DNA of 64,000 nt from Motacilla alba alba (lineage: Eukaryota; Chordata; Aves; Passeriformes; Motacillidae). Within the stretch, counting starts at the first letter, position 1, and the number at the start of each line of letters is the position of its first letter. The notes below the pieces were generated by a model. That model searched no databases and was not told where the DNA came from. It saw only the letters and a list, made by a program, of their open reading frames with translations. The stretch is taken from assembly GCF_015832195.1 (NCBI RefSeq), contig NC_052027.1, positions 19,380,688 to 19,444,687 of the forward strand, in the 5' to 3' direction. Made by a program: the position numbers and the translations under genes. Shown here in pieces: positions 34,549 through 45,900 of this stretch.

Positions 34549-34890
34549 GGGTCCTTCATGAGGCTCACAAGTGGAGGGGGGTTTGGTGGGTGCTGGGTTT
34601 TGCAGTAAGACATGTGGGGCTTTGGGTCCTTTGTCAGTGGTGTGTGTGGCTGGGCTTCCTCATGAGGTTCTTAGGGAATTTGGGACCTTTTCTATGCTGT
34701 ACAGGAGACCAGAGACACCTGTAAGGCTGGCAGGGGCTTGAGTTCCTCGTGATTAACGTGGCGGTTTAGTGCTTGCCGTCAAGGCCTGGAGAGGAGTTGA
34801 GTCCTTCCTAAGGTGGGCAGGAGGCTGGCTTCTTTTGTGAGGCACACAGGGATATTCTGGGGTCTCTGATGAGGGGTGCAGGGATCCCTC
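34549..34890 (+). repeat. Degenerate ~29-30-bp minisatellite (mirror of 12110-12452)
   Basis: Consecutive imperfect units such as 'ctttgggtcctttgtcagtg' and 'cttgagttcctcgtgattaa' recur every 29-32 bp for about eleven units. No coding potential was recognised. Confidence 0.6.
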
Positions 34891-34974
34891 ATGTGATAAA
34901 TGAATATGATTCATGCTAACAATTGCAACTATATTGGTATTTTCGAAAATATTTGTTAAAAAGTAATAGAGGAA

Positions 34975-35710
34975 AAGTGTCACGAAAGTGCAATTAGTGT
35001 CACGAAACAGATGGTCTCAGGTGTTTGTGAGAGAATAGGGTACCGGGTGGAGTACTGAGATAAGCAATATCCTGAAAGAGAATCGGCCTTGGGACGAACA
35101 AAGTTAGTGCGAGAAACGCCAATCACTTGTTTTTAAAATTTTCAAAGTTTAATAGTAATAAAATGGTTACAAAAATGGTAATATAATCGGAGTAATAAAC
35201 ATTTGAACAATTGAGATGAGGACAATAGGAGACAATAAGAACAAAGAGTTACTGACAGTCCAGGTACCTGTGTCTGGGCAAAAGAAGCCTGAAAAAGGAC
35301 ACACGATAACAGAGGATTAACCCTTAAAAACAATAGCCTGTTGCATATTCATACACTTCATACATGCTGCATAAATTCCATTCAAACAAAGGATTCTCTC
35401 TGCTCAGCATCAACTTCTTCTATTTTAACATGATGTTATAACCTAAAACTATGTTTAACACACTACGTAAGAAAATTAATGCAGCATAACTTTCTAACAT
35501 AACAGATATGATATTCATTTTAATATTTGTCAAAAGCCAATAAAAAAATATGCATTTTTCACAGTTAGGAAAACTCCCAGAGCAGAATTGGCATTGGGAC
35601 GAACAAAGTTAAGATGACTCCCAAGACAGGATCAGCCTTGGGATGAATGAAGCTGGGACAATTCCAGATAGGGAATCTAAAACAGTAGTCTTTCTATGCA
35701 ATAATACGGC
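34975..35710 (-). repeat. AT-rich LTR-like repeat (mirror of ~11280-12035)
   Basis: Opposite-strand copy of the left-spacer element, with 'gtgtcacgaaagtgcaatta' and two 'gggacgaacaaagtta' phrases. Ends are not determined. Confidence 0.35.
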
Positions 35711-35724
35711 TTATTTGGAACAGA

Positions 35725-35943
35725 ATGCTTACTTCCATAACACAAAGCTCAATGTACATGCGCAATGTGCCAGCTTATTCAGAGGACAGCGAGGAAGACG
35801 GTGAGCCTTCCTCTGACAAGACCACCAAAGAGCCAAATGACCCCTTAGCAACAAGTGGACCAGGCACTATGCAGTATAGTGACATCGATTTCAAGAGTCA
35901 AAAAAAAGAGATTTATGGGCAAATATTGATGAATATCTATTAG
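35725..35943 (+). pseudogene. 72-codon acidic ORF with YSDIDF motif
   Basis: Mirror copy of the minus-strand frame at 11073-11273, with the same acidic SEDSEEDGEPSS and QYSDIDF segments. It diverges after the motif through a short insertion that changes the C-terminus. Retention of the frame in both arms is notable, but no gene structure supports it. Confidence 0.3.
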
Positions 35944-36192
35944 CATACATATATAAGTTGTGTTTGGATCCTTTTGCCTTTTGTACGTGAGGCAAGGTGG
36001 GGAGCCCTCCCTGTACCCCGATCGATTGGTTTTGCTTATGCTTTATCCGAACCACTGCCAATTTTCTTTTTTATCTGCTTGATTATATTGAATTGTATTA
36101 TTTCATATTAAATTGCTGCTCAATTAAAATTGCTGCTAAATTTTAATTTTGTGACTTGTTGAATTAGACATGTAGGACCTCATAACAGTCAT

Positions 36193-37022
36193 TGTAAAAT
36201 ACAAAGCTGTGTTTCGTGTCAGGTACATACAGGCAGCGTGTGTACTTGTGATTGTGATATGTGTGCAAACTGATCACGGGACAGTTATAAAGACGAATGC
36301 TAAGAAATAACTGAGGGAGTAAAGCAGGGAAGAAGGCCTTTGAACCTTGCCTTTTTTCACAATTAACCTTTATAACATTTGAATTAAAGCTTTAAGGATG
36401 TTGCCGTTTGACAGGAACTTTCTGCTTGTAGCCAAGCCTTAAAGAGCTTTGCAATAATAACAGTTTGAAGTAGAATTTCAGAATATTGCTTGTAGTCAGG
36501 AGCATTGAAACTATAGCTTTAGAATATATAAAAAGGAAACATGCTTATCTCCACACCTTAACAAAACAGTAAAAAGCAGCTTGAGAATAGAAGATGAACA
36601 TCAACCCAAGGATTGATGGCTCCGACCAAGGGAAGCTGGACATCACTCTTATGAGATTTATAGTCTTTGCAATTAAAAGGTGGACCCACTTCTGGAGTCT
36701 GGACCGCACCAGCTGGAAGACCTCTTTCTTCTTTCAGAAGTCGGACCCCACCATCTGGGGATACTCCTTTCTGGGGTACGTCCTGAGAACAACTAACTCA
36801 CAATAGCATATAGAATTGTGACGTAAAAATTTGGAATAGAAACTGCTGAGAAAAGCTTATGTGCACCCCTATAAATATCTGTACGCCCCAGCCATCGTTG
36901 TGCAGTTGGAGGGAAAACTTCCCCCACTGTACCCAGCGCTGTTTTGCTCATACTTTACCACATTAATTAATAAATTGATTGCTGCTTGAATATTGGCCTA
37001 GTCAAGCTTCTTATTTATAACA
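36193..37022 (-). mobile_element. LTR joined to an ERV internal fragment
   Basis: An 830-bp relative of the solo LTR at 10019-10841, in the same orientation on the plus strand even though the surrounding arms are inverted. On the minus strand a G-run (complement of 37023-37030) directly precedes TGTTATAAATAAG, as a polypurine tract precedes a 3' LTR. No target duplication is visible. Confidence 0.55.
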
Positions 37023-37485
37023 TCCCCCCCGCCAGGTTAGAGGTTTCAGTCCTTGAGGAGAAAAGGAGTCTTGTCCATATAGGGGTTTCATGTCTCAGTC
37101 TTGAAGGGAGTGGCTTCTCCCATCTCAGTCCATCTGCCACGGTGGTTGTACAGTAGATGAAGGGTCTTCTGTGGAGACCACCTAAGTGTAATTCCAGAAG
37201 ACAGTCCAGCCAGGCTTGGGGGAGGAAAACTCCAGGCCATTGTCACAGAGCGACGCAGGCAAAGGAAGGTCAAGGTGTCCCTTCTCCTTTCACTGGGAGC
37301 AGTGTAGCATAAGCTGGACAAACGCACCTGTGAACAATAACTCAAGTTCCAGTCCCGGGGCTTTGGCAAGCCCCACCAAACCAGGATGTCAGAAACAGGA
37401 TCCTCTTTCGGTGGTCCCAGTTTCTGCCTTTTTTCACGACGATCGTGAGGCAGATGAGAGAAGTTCTGGACAGAGTCTTACACTG
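37023..37485 (-). mobile_element. ERV internal remnant next to the LTR
   Basis: On the minus strand, coding-like sequence with phrases such as GRWTEMGEATPF runs toward the polypurine tract and LTR at 37022. From memory this resembles the distal pol region of avian ERVs; it was not searched. It is broken by stops and has no counterpart in the left spacer. Confidence 0.4.
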
Positions 37486-37489
37486 AGCC

Positions 37490-38290
37490 AGCAGCTCCAG
37501 CCAGGCTGGGGAGCCTTGCCAGCTCTGGGCCCTGCAGAGAGGCTGCAGGAGGCTACCTGTGTGCCACTGGCTGCTGGGGCCTCAGCCACCTCCTCTCTTC
37601 ACTGGAGCGCCTCTGCGGCTTCACAAGACCGGCCAAACACCTCAGTTTAGGAGAACTGGACCTGTCAGCTTACTTCTCCATGCGCCTGTCCCTTGTCCCT
37701 GCCACGGCTGCATTGCCAGTTTGTTGCTGGGCACATGCTGCTGCTATCACCACCCAGAGCAGGAGCCTCTGTCCCCAAAGGTGCTGGCCCTGGTGTCCAG
37801 CCAGGCCAGGAGGTGCAGCCCTCCTGCCAAGGCACGCCTTGTGTCCAGCAACATCTTTGGGCTTCAGCTCAGGTGTCTGTGTGCTACCAGCAGCACTGGC
37901 ACTGGCAGAGCTGCTTGTCTGGGCACAGCCAGGGGTGAGCAGGCAGCTGCCGGGCATGGGGCTCATGAGACCAACAGCACCATCGTGTTATCTTTGTTTT
38001 TCGTTTCGATGCCTTCAGCTATGGTTTTCATTTGTAGCATTTAGAAATAGTTTTCATAGCATACAGAGCCCAAATGTTTGTTCCCCTTTACTGCAATAGT
38101 TCAAGCCAGCGGCCAGTGGCCCTGCCACGGCTGCATGATCAGCTTGTTGCCCTGGATGTTTGCCCATCACCCTGAACAGGAGCCTCTGTCCCTGAAGCTG
38201 CTGGCCCTGGTGTCCGGCCAGGAGCCAAGGTGGGGCCCTCCTGCCAGGGAAGGGCTGGAGCAACACCTTTGGGCATGAGCTTGGGTCTCT
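37490..38290 (+). pseudogene. Two orphan tail-exon fragments in the right spacer
   Basis: The first fragment (from about 37608) keeps GAGCGCCTCTGCGGCTTC, but its acceptor is CACTG instead of CACAG. A second partial tail fragment lies at about 38110-38290 ('cacggctgcatgatcagctt'). The AT-rich 3' UTR-like module follows to about 38770. This is the mirror of the orphan tail region at 8450-9400. Confidence 0.5.
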
Positions 38291-38804
38291 GGCTGGTAGC
38301 AGCAGCACTGGCTGAGCTGCTTGTCTGGGCACAGCCAGTGCTGGGCAGGCAGCAGCCGGCCATGGGGCTCCTGAGACACCGCCTTTTGGCTCTGTTTTTC
38401 ATTTTTGTAAATTAGAAAAGTTTGGAAATATTTAGAATTTTTTTCTTGTAGAAAGAAATCCCGAAAAATTTCTTCCATTTTTCCATAGTAGTTTAGGTTT
38501 TTTCAAAGTAGTTTTAAAATTTGGAAAATCTTAGAACATTTTTACACTTCTAGAATTAAAACTAGAATTGTATTTAGTTGGTAGTCTTTGCTCTAAGAAG
38601 AACTATGTCTACCCAAGACACTTAGTATACTGGAGAGGCTATTTTCCCACTGGAGATTTGTACGTAGTCGCAACAACTAACAAAAAAACATTTTCCCTGA
38701 TATTTTCCGGGATTTCTGACAAGCTTACCCCTTAGTCTTCAGCGGCAAACTTTGAGCACAATGGTAATCCCTTGCTGTGCAGGTAGCTCTCTGTTTTTAT
38801 CTAG

Positions 38805-39463
38805 GTTTTGGGCAAATTTGGGAGCCAACCTCCAAAGGGTTTCTCTAGAAAACACGTTCAAGTGGCCCCTCCCCTAACTAGTTCGGGAAAATGATTTTTT
38901 TTTTTTTTTTTTAGAAAAGTGGAAAACCATTCTTTATTTAACAGGCGAAGCATTTACCAGCAGAATAAAAAATGAGCAATATTAAACAATAAAACCTCTT
39001 TCCGCTTAGAAGAGATGACGCACTCAGAAAGTCCCCTTAGCGGGCTGTAGCTCTGCTAACTCATTCTGTTATCAGTGCCTCCCGCACTGGAAATGCCGCA
39101 GCCATGGCCCAGTCCAGTGGGCCACGGGTGTGAGCTGCTGGTGCTCTTCTGGGTTTTCAGTCCCAAGCAGGTTTAAACAGTTCCACAAAAAAAGAAAAAA
39201 CACAGTCCAGAGAAATGCTCTGCCTCAGCTAGCTAAAAGCTAACTAAAAATCAAAGGAGAGCTCTATCCCGCTATCTGTCCTTGCCACAGACAACACAGT
39301 GCAGGAGAAGGATGCAGCGGAGCAAGTGCAGTTTCTGATAACAAACTCAGCTATCTCTTCTCACCCTCCCTTCACTCTTGGAACCAGTCCTAAAGGTGCA
39401 AAACTTATTTCCGGGCTAAACTGACACATGGGAATACAAGCATCATAAAGTCACCCTGGGACA
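38805..39463 (-). mobile_element. Candidate solo LTR, mirror of 7793-8445
   Basis: Opposite-strand copy of the element upstream of gene A, here upstream of gene D. The poly-A/T run is longer (about 22 T at 38891-38912). Its position in both arms shows that it was present before the arms formed. Confidence 0.45.
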
Positions 39464-39769
39464 GAGTCCCAGCTCAACCTGGGGCCTCAGCTACCTCTGC
39501 TCTCAACAGCTGCCGCTCTGCAGCCAAGAACAGCCAAACACCCCAGTCGGGGACACACCTGCCAGACGTTTCCCATCTCCATGCCCAATGGCCCTGTCGC
39601 AGGTGCATTACCAGAGTGTTGCTGTGCAGATGCTGCCACCACCCAAACAAGACCCTGCGACCCTGAAGGTTTTGCTGAGCAATGGCCCTTTGATGAAGTG
39701 AAACAATTACCATCAGGGTAATTCGTACAGATGGGGGTACACTCTGGGGGTACAGCGAAGGGCATGAGG

Positions 39770-39997
39770 TCACAGCAGGCTCAGGGGTCACAGCAGGCTG
39801 AGGTCACAGCAGGCTCTGAGGTCACAGAGGTTCCAGAGCCCCGTGGCTGCACAGCACCACAACGACCGAGCAGTCAGTCCTTGAGCACAACTGTTGCGGC
39901 AGCAGTGGCGGTGGCAGCAGCAGTGCTGACATTGGGACAGCGGCGTCAGGACAGCGGTGGCAGCAAGAGCTGCAGGACTGGCCCAGGGCAAGGCACC
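39770..39997 (+). promoter_or_regulatory. 5' flank of gene D with AGGTCA half-sites
   Basis: AGGTCA occurs in tandem ~17-bp units between about 39768 and 39825, followed by the GC-rich CAG/CGG repeat and the ATG context GGCACCATGG. It is near-identical to the flank of A on the opposite strand. Confidence 0.4.
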
Positions 39998-42900
39998 ATG
40001 GCCCTTGCTCTGCGCCTCTTCCTCCTGCTCCTCCTGGCCGTGGCCCTGCCTGCCAGGGCGGCCCAGGCTGCTCCGCTGCAAGCGCGGGGAGCAGGTGAGC
40101 CGGCAGCCTGGCTGCCCTTGCCCGGGACAGCGCTCCCTGCTCCCTGGCAAGCGCTGGGCATGGCTTTCCCCAGGGCTTTAGGGAGGCTTTCCTCTGGGGC
40201 AGGGAGAGAGACCCCACGGGCCCTGGGCTTCTCCAGCTGCCCCTCCGGGAATAGTGCACATGGCAGGGAAAGAGGCTGGAGAGTGACCAGGAGCCAGCCC
40301 AGAGCTCCCCAGGCCTCTGTGCAGTTTGGCCTTGTCCATTGACATCTGAATCCCACGCCCTTACCCCACCACATTACAGTGCCCAGTTCTCTATAGCAGA
40401 GCGGGATCCCAGAACACCGTGGAAATGGTTTGGGTCTTTGCTTCCTTCTAGATTTGGATCACAACTTGGAGGATTTGGAAGTGCTGGTGAATGATACTTT
40501 GAATGTCTTGGAGAATGCTGCAGGCAAGTTCTCTCTAAATTTCCCTTTTACTGACACAATAATCAGCCTCCATGTGGCAAGAGCGCACTCACCTGCCATT
40601 TTCGTAAAGATTAGGTCAGGGCTGAAGAATTCTGAAAACCTTGGCCTGCTCCCTTCTGGAGCCCTGAGTGGTCCCACAGGATGCCTGTCAGTGGGAGGAA
40701 GGAGCATTTAGCTGTCCATCCTCCTCCCGGGTGCAATGCCAGTGTGTCCTTCCGTGTGCTCTGTGCAGCCAGGCAGAAGAGCAGAGAGGGAAGGGGCCGG
40801 GCCCAGGGCTGTGCCCCGGGGCTGAGCCTTGCGTGCAGCCTGAGGATCTCCTAGAGTGCCACGGGTGCTGTTCTTTCCTGCCTTTCTTTGCAGGGGAACC
40901 TGTTGGTGAAGGTGGTGCAGCTTCCCAGCCCATGTCCAGGACTGAGTCTCTGGGAGATGGTGAGGGTAGGTCAAGGCCTTTCCCCTGGGAGAGCTGCCAG
41001 CTCAGAGCCTATCGCCGACAGAGGGGCTCTGTACAAATCACAAACAGGATGGGACTGCTGGGAATGTGCCTTGAGCTGCTTTATTTCCCAGCTTCAGTCT
41101 CATTGCTTGGTTATGACAATTGGAAGATGCCAGCAGCTCACATCCCAAGCAGCAGACAAAGAACTTAATGTTACAGCTCACTTTATAAGTTTTTTGACCA
41201 ATCACACAAAGCAAAAGCATATTGACAGTAGTTCTATCCAATCACTATAAGCACACGTACCTTTGGTTAAAACAATGCTTGCTTATTTCCAATACAGTAC
41301 CTGCTTGTAGGCCTTAAGATACAATGCACAGAGCTCCATTATTAGGCTTACAACTTCCTAATATCTCTCTAGATATACTTTTCTGCAGCTTAAGGAGTTA
41401 TTCTAGACAAGCGTTAATACACAGACCATTGTTCTATTTGTCCTTCCTTTTCTACTTCTTACATAATTTTTCTGCTGACCTGTCTCATGGCTACTGCTTA
41501 GCTCTAAGCACAGTTCTGCTGCCTCTGAGGCCTGCCTTTTGCAGCTTTCCCAAAACCCTCTGATTTTATGGATTCCCACAATTCCCCCTCTCGGTTCACC
41601 TAAAAAGAAACCTTCATAACCGCGTCGTTTATTAACTACCTTGCATTTCATAGCCTTACTATACTATAGCTGCCTGGTCCTTACTTAAAGCATCTTTTTG
41701 CTTGCACTAAGATTGCTATATTACAACACAGCAGTTTTAATGCTGTGAAAGTCCAGTCAGTTCAAAGGGCATAAGTCATGTCTGATAAAAATTACAAGTC
41801 GTTGTTCGAAAAAGTCTTGTCGGTTCCAAGGTCTTAATTCCAAACCTTCCTCCATGTCTATACCTTCATCCACCATCTCTGAGACTTCGAGAACTCTCTG
41901 TGAATCCATTTCCTGCCTCTCTCTCTTGTATGATAAAAACTTCTTTGCTAGTTTTGTCCGTCATTTGTCGTACACATCCAAGTATGCAAGGTATTACTAC
42001 TAATATAACTGCCAAAACGCCCAACGCACATAGACCTGTCTAACAAAGTTCCCTTAGACAAGGTGCAAAGCTCCATCCTTGGAACAAATCAGCTAACCAG
42101 GACCCACCATCTTCTTTTATTTGAGGTGTCAAATCTTTCAGCTTTTGTATGCTTTTGTGGATGGATTCAGAATGATCTGACAGGTTCATGCAACACAATC
42201 CTTCAAATGCTTCATGACCATGTCCATGTGCCAGTAAAAAAAAATGAATTGCTGCTCTCTTTTGAAGGGTAGCATGTCTAACACTGTTAACATCTGTCAA
42301 CATATCACTGATTGCAGTGGATGTGGCATTAGTTTGTTTACGCAGCCAACATCCAACCCGATCCAATTGTTTCAATGCCATTGCTGAAGCCAGATGGGGT
42401 AAAAACAAACCGGCTGAAACCCTTTTTGCAGCATTGCAAGGCATGAAATCACTCTTACAGTTTTCATGGCCAGTGGGGCACCGCTGCAGGTGCCATGACA
42501 GCACCATGCCTGTGTGTGCCCTCGGCCTGCACGATTCCCTCACTGCTCCTCCGGCTCAGTGGTGCCCGTGGAGATGAGCAGAGATGAAAGAAGCTTCTGT
42601 GGCTGTTGAGTTACAGGTGTGTCTGCAGGGAGGTCTTTTCCTGCTCCTTTGTTGATTCCTACCCAGAAGCCTGGCTCCCATCGTAGGGGTGAGTAGTGTG
42701 TCCCTGCGGACCCCAGAGGCTGAGGATCCCTGCTTTTGTGGGATCCATCCCTGGGAAATGGAACCGTGTTGTGCTAAGGCCCTCCAACAAGAAAGAACAA
42801 AGCCACAGGACACAAGAAACCCCATGAGCCATCTGAACGCATGAGGCAAATGCTGAAGGAAATGCAGGAGGCTGGACAAGGTGGGTGCATTTCCCTAAGC

Positions 42901-45900
42901 CTTCCCCTGGGACTCAGCAGCCGGGGGCTTTGGCTGCACATCTGGACACGCCGTGCCCGGCACAGCGGGAAGGGATCCATGGCAGCCTGGCTGCCCCGCT
43001 GCTGCTCTCACGGCCTGCAGGGCTGTTTCCCAGCCTGGCCTGGCTGCAGCTTCTGGCCAGCCTCTGCAGGAAGGCATTTGGCATCAGCTGACAGGCAGCC
43101 CAAACTGCACCATGGGCATGAGATGCCCTGCAATTTTCCAGCTCCAGGCAAATCAGAAGGAGCACCTGTTTTGAGAACAGAGGGCCTTGGCCTACCTAAA
43201 AAATTTATTGGGATTTCCTGGTTCTTAACCTTGTCTTGTACAAGCATTGGCTCCTGAAGATGCCAACTCCCCATTGGGGAACAGCTGCAGCTGATCCAGC
43301 AGTGCCTCATTCTTTCTCCAGAAGCAGATGGAGAGGCTGGGCAGAAGGCAGCACTTCCCAGCACAAGCAGCGGCTCATTGGCAGCCTCTGCTGCAGGAAG
43401 GGAGGCCATGCCAGGCACAGTCACAGGAGGTAATTGCTGTGCCTCTGGGCCTGAGCCCTGCTGAGCCTTGAGCTGCCCTCTCTGCTGCTTGGCAGTGCGG
43501 GCACAGCCCAGACAAGAAGGGCACAGCCCGCAGGAATTATCCTGAGCAGGCTCAGGGCACTCAGGTTCTGAGCAGTCCTGCTGGGCTCCCTGTGTGAGAG
43601 ACACGTCTCAAAACCTGGGAGCGACTGCACGGGGTGCCTGTGGTGGCGAAAGGGAAGAGGGGGAGAGCATGGCTCCAGTATGTCCTGAGAGGGCCTGGCC
43701 ATGTGCTCTTGGGCTGGGGGATTTGTCCCAGGGGAAAGAAGGCTGGAGAGATAGACAAAGGTAGGACGGGAGAGAGAGAGGGCAGGAGGGATGGAGGGAC
43801 AGGGGGATGGTTGTGGCAGTGCCTGCTGCAGTTTTCCCCAGGGATTTAGCAAGAGTTTCACCTGTAGGAGTGAAAGTCCCCATGGCCCTGGGCTGCTTCA
43901 GCTGCCCCTCCAGGGATGTCACACAGGGCTTGCAAAGAGGCTGGAGAGTGACCTGGAGCCTGCCCAGAGTTCCCCAGGCCCCTTGTGCAGCTTTGGCCAT
44001 GGCCATTGACATCTGGCTCCCACGGCCTTACCCGACCCCCTTGCAGTGCCCACTTCCCAGAGGCAGAGGGGGATCCCAGCACACCCTGAAAAATGTTCTC
44101 ATATGTGCTCCATTCTAGATGAGCTTGCTGGGAAGGCTTCTCCATTAGATTGGCTGCATAAAGTTTTGAAGCCCTTGGAGCCTCCTGCAGGTATGTGCTC
44201 ACTGTCCCACCAAGAAATAACTGCTGACAACCTGGCAGGAACCAGGGGAACAGACGCTTCTGTGGCTGTTGTGTTACAGATGTGTCTGCAGGGAAAACTT
44301 TGCCTGATCCTTTGCTGGTTCCTACCCAGAAGCCTGGCTCCAATCGCAGGGGTGAGCAGTGTGTCCCTGCTGACCCCACCTGCTGAGCCCTGCTTTTGTG
44401 GGATCCATCCCTGGGAAATGGAATGACTTTCTCTTAAGGTCCTCTGAGTGGGAAGAACAAAGCCACAGGACACAAGAAACCCCATGAGCCAAATAACATC
44501 CTGAAACACATGGTGATGGAACTGCAGAAAGGGCATGGTGAGAGCATTAATCTCAGCCTTCCCCTGGGACTCAGCAGCCGGGGGCTTTGGCTGCACATCT
44601 GGACACGCCGTGCCCGGCACAGCGGGAAGGGATCCATGGCAGCCTGGCTGCCCCGCTGCTGCTCTCACGGCCTGCAGGGCTGTTTCCCAGCCTGGCCTGG
44701 CTGCAGCTTCTGGCCAGCCTCTGCAGGAAGGCATTTGGCATCAGCTGACAGGCAGCCCAAACTGCACCATGGGCCTGAAATTGCCTGCAATTTCCCAGTT
44801 CACCAGGCAAATCCTGAGGGGTGGCTGCTTGGAGGAGGGAGAAGCCATAGCCAGCTCCAAGAGCCTGTGGGGAATCAGGATTTTCCTGATCCTTATCTAT
44901 GTCTTGGACAAGCATTGTCTCCTGAAGAGGCCGCCTGCCTGATGTGCAGTGATAACATCTGATCCAGCTGTGCCTCTTCCTTTCTCAAGGGATGGACAGA
45001 GAGGCTCTATGGAAGGCTGCATTTCCTGCAGGAAGGGAGGCCATGCCAGGCACAGTCACAGGAGGTAATTGCTGTGCCTCTGGGCCTGAGCCCTGCTGAG
45101 GCTTGTGCTGCCCTCTCTGCTGCTTGGCAGTGCGGGCACAGCCCAGACAAGACCAGCACAGCCCAGAGGAATTGTCCCGAGCAGGCTCAGGGCACTCGGG
45201 TACTGAGCAGTCCAGCAGGGCTCCCTCCGTGGGAGATACATCCCAAAAGCTGGGGAGACTGCACGGGGTGCCCGAGGTGGGGAAAGGGCAGAGGGGAGGA
45301 ACAAGGCTCCCGTGTGTCCTGAGAGGGCCTGGCTATGAGCCCTTGGGTGGGGAAGCTGTTCCATGGTCAGGTGGGCAAGCAGCAGGGAGGGACAGAGGTT
45401 GGGAGGGATTGTTGTGGCACAGCCTGCTGCAGATTTCCCCAAGCATTTAGTGAGGGTTTCCTGTGTGGGAGTGAGAGAGCCCCAGGGCCCTGGGCTCCAG
45501 CTGCCCCTGCAGGGATGTTGCACAGGGACTGCAAAGAGTCTGGGGAGTGACCAGGAGCCACAGGCTCCCACAGCCTTACCCCACCCCCTTGCAGTGGCCA
45601 ATTCCCTAAGGCAGAAGGGGATCCCAGCACACCATGGAAATGGATCTGTAGGATCTGTGCTCCCTTCTAGATTGGGATCACAACTTGGATGATTTGGAAA
45701 TGCTGGGGAATGGTGAGTTGAAGACCTTGCCAGATGCTAGAGGCCGGTCCTCAATGTACCTTTCCTGACAGAATAATCAGTGTTAGTGTGGCAGGAGCTC
45801 ACTCATGTGGCATTTCCCTTAAGTTCCTCTGAAGCTTGATCAGTTCTGGAAACCTTGCCCTGGTCCCTTCTGGAACTCTGAGGGATTCCACAGAGGCATT

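Noticed and set aside
39957..40374. Arg/Gly/Ala-rich minus-strand frame overlapping the first exon
   Set aside because: It is the antisense shadow of the signal-peptide exon and the GC-rich 5' flank, and it recurs in every copy for the same reason.
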